In this document: positions 52,201 to 60,700 of the stretch, one piece after another
Layout: every line of letters starts with the position of its first letter
Position numbering within the stretch: position 1 is the stretch's first letter
Origin: Hepsetus odoe
Lineage: Eukaryota; Chordata; Actinopteri; Characiformes; Hepsetidae
Length of the DNA stretch: 64,000 bases
Direction: 5' to 3'
Assembly (NCBI GenBank): GCA_017165825.1
Contig: CM029372.1
Span: forward strand, 7,676,001 to 7,740,000
Notes under the pieces: model-generated
What the model saw: the letters and a program-made list of their open reading frames with translations, nothing else
Told to the model about the DNA's origin: nothing
The model's database searches: none
Made by a program: the position numbers and the translations under genes

Positions 52201-54025
52201 TCAAGCACAAGAGAATCTTCATCACTCTGCCAATGCCTCGAAATGCCATTTTCACATCACTTGTCTGAGCTTTCTTTTCTTGAAGATCCTTCGATTTAAA
52301 TGTGTTAAGCTGCCCTCCAGCAAACCGGGGCACATTTTCCCCAAGTGCTGTGCTATTTAGATCACTGTTAAAAGGTATATATGTGTAAATACCACCACTT
52401 AAGCTCCTTAAGTTAATCTGCTCTTAGAGCAACGATGCTTTTGGAAGACCAATCGACATGATTATGTCGATTATGACTGTATCATCACTCATTTTTGTGA
52501 AAGTATTTAAATTTACATTATGACTTGTAACAGTAGCACCACTATACATTTCCATATACTCTTTAAACTCACACAAACAAATATTTTAACACATTTAACT
52601 CTAACGACCGAGTTTGACATTACCTTTCTGTAAATGAATGATATCTGGGAAGTTGGACAGCAAGCCCTGGTACAGCGAAAGTTTGTCCAGCATGTGGAAT
52701 AGGTCATATTTGGGCTGCTCTGCAAACATCTCCCCAATGTTCTCGTATGTCCGGCCAGTATGTGAGATGGCATTGTTTAAGGCATCAGAGCTGTATGGAG
52801 GGTCAAGCATGAACGCTTGGCTGATGGACTGGAAAGCATTCCCGAGCCGCTGGAACTCCTTCCGAAAGCCACCAAGATGTTTGCGAACAAGTTCGGAGGC
52901 CACATGTGTCAACTGCATCACACTGTCATCCATTTTCTTGGCAAAGGACTTAAATGAGTCAATGCGCTCTTCCACATCCTGCAGGTCCTGATGCTCGTTG
53001 GGGATGTGGAGGGTGAGCATGAAGTGAGCCCCTACCATCTCATCTTTCTCTGCCCGGCGCTTGCCAAGCTTCCACTGCTTATCATCTCCGCACATGAGGA
53101 AATGTTCAAAGCCCTCGTACTGAGACAGCACCGGGTGACTGGTCATGTGGTCCATCCACAAAATGAGCCGCCTCTTCCTCTTCTCAATAAAGTCTTCCTC
53201 AAAGCGCCCAGTAGCCTGCTTCTCAGGCAAGTGAGGCACAGAGATGACAGTGAACTTGTGCAGCAGTCGGTTGTACAGCCAGTCAAAGTGCTTGTAGCGA
53301 CGGTAAACGGGCCTGCCAGTGTGGCTAGGAGTGACCCGGTAGGAAATGTACGTCTTAATGCCTTTGAACTTGGTTTGTTTAGTTGGGTCTTCAATGGAGC
53401 AGCAAAAAGGCTGAGGACTCTCCTTCCACTGAGGCCCCCGAGAACCCATTTCTATGTAGTAGGACTCAGCAATCTTGGCCATCATTGGCACATCGCCGAG
53501 GACAAACGCTTCCACCCCTGAGCGTACAAAACTGGAGAAGCGGTTGAGGTTCCGGCCCACCATGCTGCCTTTCCTGGAGCTGGAGATGCTGTCCTGGCGC
53601 TCCATGTGGGGCTTGGCCCGGTAATGCACGTTTGGGTTAGTGTATGGGCTTTGGTGAGCATGGCCATTGGCACCCACCGCTCGGCGAGGATCCTCGTCCT
53701 CGACCACCGTGGAGCTGTCGTCCCAGTCGTCCCAGTCGTCATCGTCGTCATAGCAGCTGGTGGAATGTGAAAGATAGGGCAAGTCCTTACCAGGTGATCC
53801 AGCAGGGCTTAGGGAGCAGTCGGTCAGGTTGGAGTTGGAGCGTGGACGGATGATCTCCACGTAGGAAGCTGGGAAGAGCCCCCTCTCTCCACGACTGTTC
53901 TCTCCCCGCAACCAGCCATCCACAGAGTTCTCCTCAAAGATCACCAGCTCCTCGTTCTCCTGGATGCTGATCTCCTCTTTGTTCTCACTTTGGAAAGTGT
54001 AAAGTGCTTTGGCTTTCAGTGACAT
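40027..54025 (-). CDS. snx33: Sorting nexin 33 (SH3-PX-BAR), two coding exons
   Basis: This SNX9-family protein binds phosphoinositides and curves membranes in endocytosis; in mammals it also binds dynamin and WASp. The coding exons are 52624-54025 and 40027-40280, 1656 bases joined, giving 551 residues. SH3 domain at residues 1-60 (ALYTF, DGWLRGENSRGERGLFPASYVE). Acidic linker at 93-103 (DDDDDWDDWDD). Low-complexity region with RQDSISSSRKGS. PX domain at about 206-316 (RRYKHFDWLYNRL, the proline loop VPHLPEKQATGRFEEDF). BAR domain from about 345 to the end (RYxKR-type basic stretch, FRKEFQRLGNAF, FYQRVGQQLERTLHMYDNL). The start is the ATG of MSLKAKALY at 54025, matching the family's N-terminus; the open frame runs seven codons further up only through a GTG. 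It is divergent from snupn. Identity is firm. Confidence 0.96.
40754..40903 (+). repeat. Second SINE-like repeat, 5'-truncated copy
   Basis: TTGGGTTCCTGAGCAAAACC, CAACCCTGAGTTGCTCCAGG and the tail GAATAAGAGCATCTGCTAAA followed by TGGCATAAATATAAATGTA. The 'taagagc(g/a)tctgctaaatg' tail is common to many teleost SINEs. The core phrase recurs in the opposite orientation at 41210-41354. Confidence 0.75.
40904..41143 (-). repeat. tRNA-derived SINE, full-length copy
   Basis: The inverse tail ATGAAAGTGACAACCCTTG is at the left and the inverse head CTAACCACTAGGCCACCGCT at the right, with a complete middle. It sits between two oppositely oriented copies of the second SINE-like repeat. Confidence 0.88.
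41210..41354 (-). repeat. Second SINE-like repeat with tRNA-like head
   Basis: On the - strand the head reads GGTGGTAGTCTAGTGGTAGG, then GGTAGCAGGTTCATCCC (A- and B-box-like), then TTGGGTTCCTGAGCAAAACC. The common 3' tail is missing. Confidence 0.7.
42635..42679. repeat. (GT)n microsatellite
   Basis: TGTGCGTGTGTGTGTTTGTG followed by uninterrupted GT units. Confidence 0.93.
42716..42975. repeat. Purine-rich tract
   Basis: About 260 bases dominated by A and G on the + strand, ending in a (GA)n run at 42950-42975. It lies between two (GT)n arrays. Confidence 0.8.
43046..43092. repeat. (GT)n microsatellite
   Basis: About 16 GT units, then CCGTGCGTGTGTGTGC. Confidence 0.93.
44615..44810 (-). 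repeat. tRNA-derived SINE copy with internal deletion
   Basis: AAGTGAAAGTGACTATTCTTG is the inverse tail. GGGAATCGAACCCACAATCC is the inverse B-box region and CCACTAGGCCACCACTGCCC the inverse head. The segment between GCAG and the CTCAA part is shortened. Confidence 0.88.
45090..46099. other. snx33 intron segment, nothing recognised
   Basis: AT-rich with short A runs (45188-45198, 45312-45326). No gene or repeat family seen. Confidence 0.5.
46100..46249. repeat. (GA)n and (GAAA)n polypurine block
   Basis: About 20 GA units (46101-46139), then purine-rich sequence and about 18 GAAA units (46179-46249). The whole 150 bases are almost pyrimidine-free on the + strand. Confidence 0.95.
47365..47650 (-). 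repeat. Dispersed repeat ('gtttcctccggtgctc' family), long copy
   Basis: It runs from ATCCATCCATCATTTTAGC through CAGCATCTCCAATCTAG, AGGAAACCCATGCAGAC and GGGAATCAAACCCAGCACCT to TGTGCTCCCATGCC, the usual order of this teleost repeat read in reverse. Confidence 0.7.
48914..49140 (+). repeat. tRNA-derived SINE, near full-length copy
   Basis: ATAGCCTAGTGGTTAGGGAG, GTGGGTTCGATTCCCTCACC, GAGGTACCCTTGAGCAAGG, and a tail with the motif CACTTTCACTTCACTTTCAC. A head-to-head or tail-to-tail partner lies 80 bp downstream. Confidence 0.9.
49221..49456 (-). repeat. tRNA-derived SINE, full-length copy
   Basis: GAAAGTGCAGTGAAAGTGAC is the inverse tail and CCCCAACCACTGGGGCAG the inverse head. With the + copy at 48914-49140 it forms a tail-to-tail inverted pair about 80 bp apart. 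Confidence 0.88.
50450..50678 (-). repeat. tRNA-derived SINE, near full-length copy
   Basis: AAAGTGAAAGTGACAACCC tail, GGGAATCGAACCCAGTC B-box region with a small deletion, and CACTAGGCCACCGCTGCCCC head, all read in reverse. Confidence 0.88.
51538..51581. repeat. Tandem duplication of a 22-bp unit
   Basis: CAGGGTGTGTGATCAAGAAA plus AT is present twice in direct succession with no mismatch, in the snx33 intron. Confidence 0.9.
52624..54025 (-). CDS. snx33: snx33 coding exon 1: SH3, acidic linker, PX, most of BAR
   Basis: The exon runs from ATG at 54025-54023 to donor CAGAAAG|GTAATG, with the last base at 52624. It has 467 codons plus one base (phase 1). It ends DIIHLQKG, the same place where mammalian SNX33 continues with AFAKVKESQ, which the downstream exon supplies. 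Confidence 0.95.
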
Positions 54026-54340
54026 TTTGACTTCTTCCAATGCCACAAAACGAGACGTGGGAGCTGTGGGCCCAAGATCAATTTCCTTAAGTCTCTCTAG
54101 TGAATCAACTCATCTCAGACTGTAAACACAGACTAAAGGGACATAACTCACAGCTTCTCCTGGCTGCAGAAGGGCTCCCTTCCATACTGCTCAACACTTT
54201 AATGCAGTCTTCACAGCCTAATCCGCCTAAAGAGAAACTAAACCCACAGAGCAGGGAGTCTACCTACGTGTTAGGAGCCATCTATCAGATAATCTACACT
54301 GAAAGAGCTTCAACAGCTGAGAAAAGAGTATTCACTCACC
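54026..54340 (-). other. snx33: Probable snx33 5' UTR splice region
   Basis: On the - strand an upstream donor AGCAGG|GTGAGT is at 54340/54339. A plausible acceptor TGTGTTTACAG ends at 54120, so an untranslated exon above 54340 could join about 94 bases of leader before the ATG at 54025. A short upstream ATG-AGT-TGA would lie in that leader. This is splice-consensus inference only. Confidence 0.4.
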
Positions 54341-54439
54341 CTGCTGCTGTGTGATAGAGGCTATTTTTTAACGGAAAGCTATTTCTAGGCAAACCAGTAC
54401 CAATCAGTGCTCCATCTGAAATATCCCAGTTAAAGCTGC

Positions 54440-54920
54440 CCTCCTGTCCCGATGCAGCGTCTCGGAAAGAAACTTTAAAATCCAAAGTCCAGCTCTGGCG
54501 AAAACACATCCACACCGGAGAACCCAGCAGCTCGGGCTGATGTGCTGGGCTGTTTACGCTGTGTTTAGCGCTCAGAGGAAGAAGGAGGAAAACAACACAA
54601 ACACACGGGAGCGCGCGCGCGCGCACGAGATCAAAACATTATCTGCGCGTCACAAAAGACAAGCCGCTCCAAAACAAAACGCGCTTTTCTGCTTTTCCCG
54701 GCCCCCCTGTGTTCATCTCCGAGCTCTCCGCGGGTTCACGTTCAGCCACCGAGTAACACAACTCTTTCCATGACGTGAGACACGGACAATGAGCGCAGGA
54801 AAGTTTCGGTGGGATGTTTTAGACCCCCATTATCGGCCGGCGGGCCGGGTTCAGCAGCAGCGCTGCGCCGCCTAGTGGACAAGCTGGAGAAACACCGGAG
54901 CGCTGCAGCGAGAAAGCAGT
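54440..54920 (-). promoter_or_regulatory. snx33: CpG-rich promoter and first-exon region of snx33
   Basis: CG dinucleotides are locally dense in an otherwise AT-rich, CG-poor window: GCGCGCGCGCGCGCACGAG near 54612, GCGCGTCAC, CTCCGCGGG and CCGGCGGGCCGGG near 54837. A CRE-like TGACGTGA is at 54771-54778. No TATA box is evident. The start site itself is not determined. Confidence 0.6.
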
Positions 54921-55087
54921 GAACGTGTGATGAACTGTGGGGTCACTGCTGATGGTGCTGGTTACCAAGAGTGGAATAACATTTCCCCCAAAGCACGTGT
55001 CTATTCGTCTTTCCCACTAGGATGAGAAAAACGTGTTTACAGCCAAATTAATGTCGCCTCCATCTACTGGTCTGTTGTGAACTCTTT

Positions 55088-56670
55088 CTTCTTCTTCTTC
55101 TTCTTTCGGCTGCTCCCGTTTAGGGGTCGCCACAGCGGATCATTCGTTTCCATTTCTTCCTGTCCTCTGCATCTTCCTCTGTCAAACCGACCACCTGCAT
55201 GTCCTCTCTCACCACATCCATCCTGACAGCTCCATCTTCAACATCCTCTTCCAATATAATCCTTGTCTCTCCTCTGGACGTGTCCAAACCAACGCAAAAT
55301 GCTTCTCTAAATTTGTGTAACCTGAGCTGTCCCTCTGATATATTCATTTCAAATGCTGTTCATCTACGTCGCACCCAATGAAAATCTCAGCATTGCATCT
55401 GTAGTGCTCTTTCTCAGCATAAGACCATACTGCTGTTCATTAATCCTCACCTCTTTTCTTAACCTAGCGTCCATGACTCGTTCCCATAACTTCATGCTGT
55501 GGCTGATCAACTTTATCCCTCTATAGTTACTACAGTTCTGTGCATCACCCTTATTCTTGAAGATCGGTACCAGTACACTTCATCTCCACTCCTCAGGCAT
55601 CTTCTCACTTTCCAAGATTGTGTTAAACAGTCTGGTCAGAAACTCAACTGCCATCTCCCCTAAACATCTCCATGCTTCAACTGGTATGTCATCCGGTCCA
55701 ACAGCCTTTCCATTCTTCTTCCTCTTCATCAAAGCTTTTACTTTGTTCACTATCCTCACATCATCCAATCTTCTCTCCCTCTCATTTTCTTCATTCATCA
55801 GCCACTCAAAGTATTTCTTTCATCTGAGCAGCACGCTCTGTTCACCTGTGAGTACGTTTCCATTTCTGTAATCGCCCTGACCTGCTGCACATCTTTCCCA
55901 GATCTGTCTCTCTGTCTAGACAATCAGTAAAGGTCCTTTTCTCCCTCTTTACTTTCCAACCTCTCATATAATTCACCAAACACTTTATCTTTGGCCTTCG
56001 CCACTGCTTTCTTCGCCCTGCTGTTCATCTCCTTGTACACCTGTCTACTTTCTTCATCTCTCTGACTGTCCCACTTCTTCTTGTCATCCCCCCTCTTCTG
56101 TATACACTGTTGTACTTCTTGGTTCCACCTCCAGGTTTCCTTATCCTCCTTCTTCCTTCCAGATGTCACACCAAGTACAATTTTAGCCGTCTGCCTGATC
56201 ACTTCTGCAGTAGTTTCCTAGCAATCCGGTAGCTCTTCAACACCTCCCAGTGCCCGTGTTAACTCCTGACTGAATTCCACCTTGCAGTCCTCCTTCTTCA
56301 GCTTCCACCACTTGATCCTCGACTCTGCCATCACTTTCCTCCTCTTCTTGACCTCCAAGGTCATCCTACAGACCACCATCCTATGCTGTTTAGCTACACT
56401 CTCCCCGTCACTACTTTGCAGTCTCCAAACTCCTTCAGACTGACCCTCCTGCAAAGAATATAATCCACCTGTGAGCATCTTCCTCCACTTTTATACGTCA
56501 CCCTGTGCTCCTCCCTCTTCTTAAAATAAGTATTAACTACAGCCATTTCCATCTTTTTTGCAAAATCTACAACCATCTGACCTTCAGCATTCCTCTCCTT
56601 GACACCACATCTACCCATCAGTGACACAAAGAAATGCACCGGCCTGTGCATCCCTAGTGGCTGGATTGAC
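55088..56670 (-). pseudogene. RTE-type LINE remnant (endonuclease plus reverse transcriptase)
   Basis: Read on the - strand, pieces occur in the right order. The end of an AP-type endonuclease comes first (HRVTYKSGGRCSQVDYILCR, about 56500-56530). A linker with KEMNSRAKKAVAKAKDK follows. Next is the start of the reverse transcriptase (GKAVGPDDIPVEAW, MPEEWR, then NCSNYRGIKLISHS and QYGLM in a shifted frame). The C-terminal end is REDMQVVGLTEEDAEDR...RCGDP. The catalytic palm with Y-x-D-D is missing, with a jump near 55370, and frames shift several times. The 3' end has the well-known teleost sequence GGGGTCGCCACAGCGGATCA (sense of the + strand) and a CTT-repeat tail at 55083-55104. It is inactive. 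Confidence 0.85.
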
Positions 56671-56673
56671 ATT

Positions 56674-56829
56674 CTCTGCATTTAACCCATACACACGTGC
56701 AGCAGGAGGCAACTATGTCCAGTGCCTGGGCAGTAATGCGGACAGTACCTTGCTCAAGGGTACCTCAGGTTAACCTAGTGGTCCAGGATTAAAACCCACT
56801 ATCATCCTGGGGTCTAGTCCCAACCACTA
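56674..56829 (-). repeat. tRNA-derived SINE fragment abutting the LINE
   Basis: CTGCATTTAACCCATACACA, CTTGCTCAAGGGTACCTCAG and GGTCTAGTCCCAACCACTA are inverse middle and head of the SINE family. The tail is missing where it meets the LINE. Confidence 0.75.
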
Positions 56830-57572
56830 ATCAACTAATCACATTCAGTTGATGGGTGTTTCAGAGACTTTATATTTATATATATATATATAAAGCCGGT
56901 GGTATTGAATGATTATTAGATCATATTTATTACTAATAATGATTCATTATACTATAATAAACTTTATCAGTGGTATAAAGTGATAAAGTGGAGAAGTCAC
57001 ATTGACAACTCGGAGAGCTCGTGAATGCAGCGTCAGCTGATGACGTGGCGGGGTCAGAGGGGAATGTGACCGGACTACAAACTGAACACTCTCTCTCTCC
57101 CACCGCTGTCCAGACACCCCGCCGCGTTCACAGCCGGAGGTGGGAGCTGTGTGTTGGTGTTGGTGTTGGTGTTGGTGTTGGTGTTGGTGTGTTTTAAAGT
57201 CCTGTCTGAGAGTCGGACTAAGTGTTCTGTGGTTTCCGGGGAAACAGGCGACAGTAGTGCTAGTTAGCATGCTAACGCGGCTAGCTAGCGTGCGTCTCTG
57301 TGGGTTTTAAAATGGGAGGTTAGCCAAAAGTGTACAGGATAAACAGTTGCGAGCGAAACAAACACCGTATTCTCCACTGAACGAGCGAATCTGAGTTTAT
57401 ATTCAGTGTAATGTCCGCTAAACGCGATGGGCTAAGTAGCTGCTAGTCCCACGTGACTCCCTGCCGCATCCCGCCAAGAGAGCAAAGCTCCGGACACTGT
57501 TCCTGCTCATGTGTTCGGTGTGCGTCTGGTTCTGAGAGTTCTGACGGGTTCTCTTGTGTTTGCAGAGCCGCG
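56830..57572 (+). promoter_or_regulatory. snupn: snupn promoter and 5' UTR region
   Basis: CG content rises from about 57000 in AT-rich surroundings. A CRE-like TGACGTGG is at 57040-57047, and a hexamer array (TTGGTG)n is at 57153-57190. The coding exon is preceded by a good acceptor CTCTTGTGTTTGCAG (ending 57565) only 7 bases before the ATG. This implies an upstream untranslated exon in this region, but I cannot fix its donor. Confidence 0.5.
57153..57192. repeat. (TTGGTG)n hexanucleotide array
   Basis: About six perfect TTGGTG units in the presumed snupn promoter or 5' UTR. Confidence 0.92.
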
Positions 57573-57730
57573 ATGGAAGCGTTGACCCAGGCGCTCTCCT
57601 CCAGCTTCTCCGTGTCTGGAGAAGCCAACAGTACATCCGCTCCTCACCCCCGCCTGTCCCAGTACAAGAGCAGATCCAGCGCGCTGGAGCAGAGCGAGCG
57701 GCGCAGGAGATTCCTGGAGCTGCAAAAAGA
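57573..57730 (+). CDS. snupn: snupn coding exon 1: N-terminal importin-beta-binding half
   Basis: The start is ATG of MEALTQALSSSFSVSGEANS, matching the snurportin N-terminus. The donor is AAAAAGA|GTACAG, phase 2. The frame reads 11 codons past the donor by chance. Confidence 0.93.
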
Positions 57731-60700
57731 GTACAGCCACATTCCCACGTCGTTTTTGTAAAAAAAAAAAAAGCATCTGTGTTTGAGATCTGCTCTGGTG
57801 TGACGTACAGGCCGTGCAGTCGTTTGGGGTCAGTGGTGTCCCATTGGAAAGGGACTTGACTCCATGATCAGAAGGTTGTGGGTTCGAGTCCCAGACCAGT
57901 AGGTTACCCTGAGGTTACCCTTGAGCAAGATATCACCCCCAACGCCGCTCCCCGGGTGCTGGATAAGTTCATGTCGTTTGTTCGTGTTTGTGCACAGCTT
58001 TCATTTATTTGCTAGCATTATTAGTGATTCCACCATTTTTCATTTTGCTCATGACACATGACACCCGACACTCAGACGTCACAAGTGGGAAGTGAGATCT
58101 TCCAGATATAGTGCTTGAAGGAAGCATAGAGGATCACTGAATATATAATCTCCATAAATTAAGTGGCACACCTTACTTTGAAAGCCAAAGTAGAAATTCG
58201 GGTCTCTCACATCATGATGTATGTATGATATTTCATCAGCACATGACAGAGTTTCCTTCTGAACAAGAATCCTGTGCCTGTAGGAAAAGGCTGAACTACG
58301 TGAATCATGCACGCCGCTTGGCGGACGGGGACTGGACAGGGGCGGACACTGATGAAGAGGAAGATAAATTACAAACGAGCCAGCCCCAGGATGAGGCAGA
58401 GGACGAAGGAATGGAGATTGAGCAGCGAAAACGGTTGCCAAAGCACTACGCCAACCAGGTCAGAATGCAGTAAGAATCCATCCATCATCTGAGGCACTTA
58501 TCCTAAACTGGGTTGCAGGGGGGGTGCTGGAGTCTGTCCCACAGCAAAAGTAAACATATAAAGTGTTTTGTGAAGTTTTATTACAAATGTGCTGCGTACA
58601 GTTCAAGTAGACAAAATGTTCATTACCAGAGAACACAATTCATAAAGGAGCTCAAGTGATCTCAAAGTGTGTTTATTTTAAACAAATAAGCGTTTGACTT
58701 TATTTTTATAGCTGATGTTGTCAGAGTGGCTGGTGGATGTGCCTGCGGATCTGAGCACTGATTGGCTGCTGGTGGTCTGTCCTGTGGGAAAGCGCTCTCT
58801 TGTTGTTGCCTCGAAGGTATGTGTTTAATCAGTGTTTCTGGATGATGAAGGCGTCTGTGCCAAAGTTGCATTGATTTGCTTTTCCATTTTACCCACAAAC
58901 TGCCTCACACTGGTGGGAAAGTAAGTTTTTTGTCACTTTGTCTTGACTTGACTTAACATTGACTTAACATTGACTTAACAGCTTTCCTTTATGCAGTATG
59001 ATTCAGATTAAAGGACTTATAAAGAAGTATAATAAGGATCTCATGAAAGGGAATTTTGCTTTCGATTTTACACAAGAAACTCTTGACACATTTATTGTAT
59101 CAGGGAAAAAAAAACATCAAATGTTAATACAGCATGTATTATGACACTTTGCATCTTTAATGTGACACATTTAACACCATGCTTTTATTTTGTTTTTGTT
59201 TTTTTTTTTTGGGTTACGATCAAAAAGTTTGCCAAATTGTCACATCTGTTCACGACCACAATTTCTGGTTGCGAACTAAACACAGGCAGCCAGGAAGAAC
59301 CATTTTAACATCATTCATTTTTCAAACTTTCTTTTCCTGAACATAGTTTACATTACTTATACTTTATTTTACAATCTATGTAGATTGTCAATTACAATGT
59401 ACTTACAGGAAGACAGAGAATTTCTTATTCTGCACGCATCTGTGGTCTTTTACTGTTAACATTTCTGGTTAGTTGATAACTGCATTTCATTGGTTTGTCC
59501 CAGTAGTCTGCAAAATGACAGTTGAATCTAAGCTGATCTAATTTGCAGAAAATGTTACGTTTGTTTCCTGTTTAGGGTTCGTACAACTGTTTTCAATTAA
59601 AACAAAGTAATATATAAATTGTGTATTTCACGGAGCAGGTCAGCTTTTCTTCCGATATTGATTTGTTGATTTGTTTTTGATTAATAGGGTTCAACTGCAT
59701 CATATACAAAAAGTGGATACTGTGTGAATCGTTTCCCCTCTTTGCTACCAGGAGGAAACAGACATAACTCAGCTATGGGTAAAGGTTAGTACAAATATCA
59801 CTTGTTAGAGGCCTCATTAGTATCCCTGCCTCAGGCCTGAAGCTTACAGGTTTTAATTGTACCATAGAACCTTGTCATGGAGTAATCAGGCTTGGATCCC
59901 AACAGATTACACCATCCTTGACTGCATTTACAGTGAAGTGGATAGAACCTACTACATTCTAGATGTCATGTGCTGGAGGGGGCATCCTGTATATGACTGT
60001 CCTGTGAGTCTGTTTTTTTACTACAATTTTGTTCTTCACTTCTTTCTGTGATCGCTGAAAGTATCATTTCATTTTACAAATGTATCTTGGTGTCCGCTTA
60101 AGTAAGAGTGAGATTTCCAATGTAACAGACAGAGTTCAGGTTCTACTGGTTGCAATCAAAAACTGAAGAGGTGGAAGGAATTTCAGAGATTTGCAAAAGG
60201 AACCCTGTAAGTACATCACAAGCAGACAATACAATGTTAGTAAATCAGATGTATGAACCAATGTGCTCTTTGTTTTACTGTTTCTGTTTTTATCTTTAAC
60301 ACTTTGCAGTTCCGTTTTGTGAGTTTGAGCAGCATAAGCTGTTTAACAGAGTCCATCCAAAAAGCCCTGGCACATGACTACAGCTTCAACGTAAGAGCAG
60401 TTGTTTTCATGTGGTTAAATTGTATTAATATATGAAATTAAGATTTTTGTATTTTTTGGACGCACATTCATTGATGGCCCAGGAATCTCTATTTTCCTCA
60501 CAAATTAAAACTGGAAATTGGAAAATTTGTCCAGGTTTTATGCCTACATTTCCTGTGACAGCCGCTTGGTGATTATATTTTAAAGAGAACATGTAGAAAC
60601 TGGTAAAGAAACCCAGTGCCTCAGCTTTGGCATTATCTCTATCAGAAAATGTTAACTGATTGTTTAGATCTTTTCACGATAGTACATTTTAGTCTTGTCC

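Larger units (their letters stand above)
40281..52623 (-). other. snx33 intron, 12.3 kb, repeat-rich
   Basis: It interrupts the BAR-coding sequence. It contains five full or partial tRNA-type SINEs, two copies of a second SINE-like repeat, a GT / purine / GT block (42635-43079), a GA plus GAAA block (46100-46249), a dispersed repeat (47365-47650) and a 22-bp tandem duplication (51538-51581). I find no gene inside. The open frame at 51926-52360 resembles nothing I know. Confidence 0.85.

Noticed and set aside
51926..52360. 144-codon open frame in the snx33 intron, + strand
   Set aside because: The composition and sequence resemble no known protein and there is no promoter or splice support. 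It is likely chance.
52991..53521. 176-codon open frame on the + strand
   Set aside because: It is antisense to snx33 exon 1 (PX domain). The - strand matches sorting nexin 33 throughout, and the + frame resembles nothing.
54026..54046. Seven extra N-terminal codons for snx33 starting at a GTG
   Set aside because: The family's conserved N-terminus begins at the next ATG (MSLKAKALY), and GTG starts are not expected in a nuclear vertebrate gene.
55557..55871. 104-codon + strand frame in the snx33-snupn gap, considered as IMP3
   Set aside because: It is antisense to the RTE LINE reverse transcriptase fragment and has no match to the IMP3 S4-domain protein.
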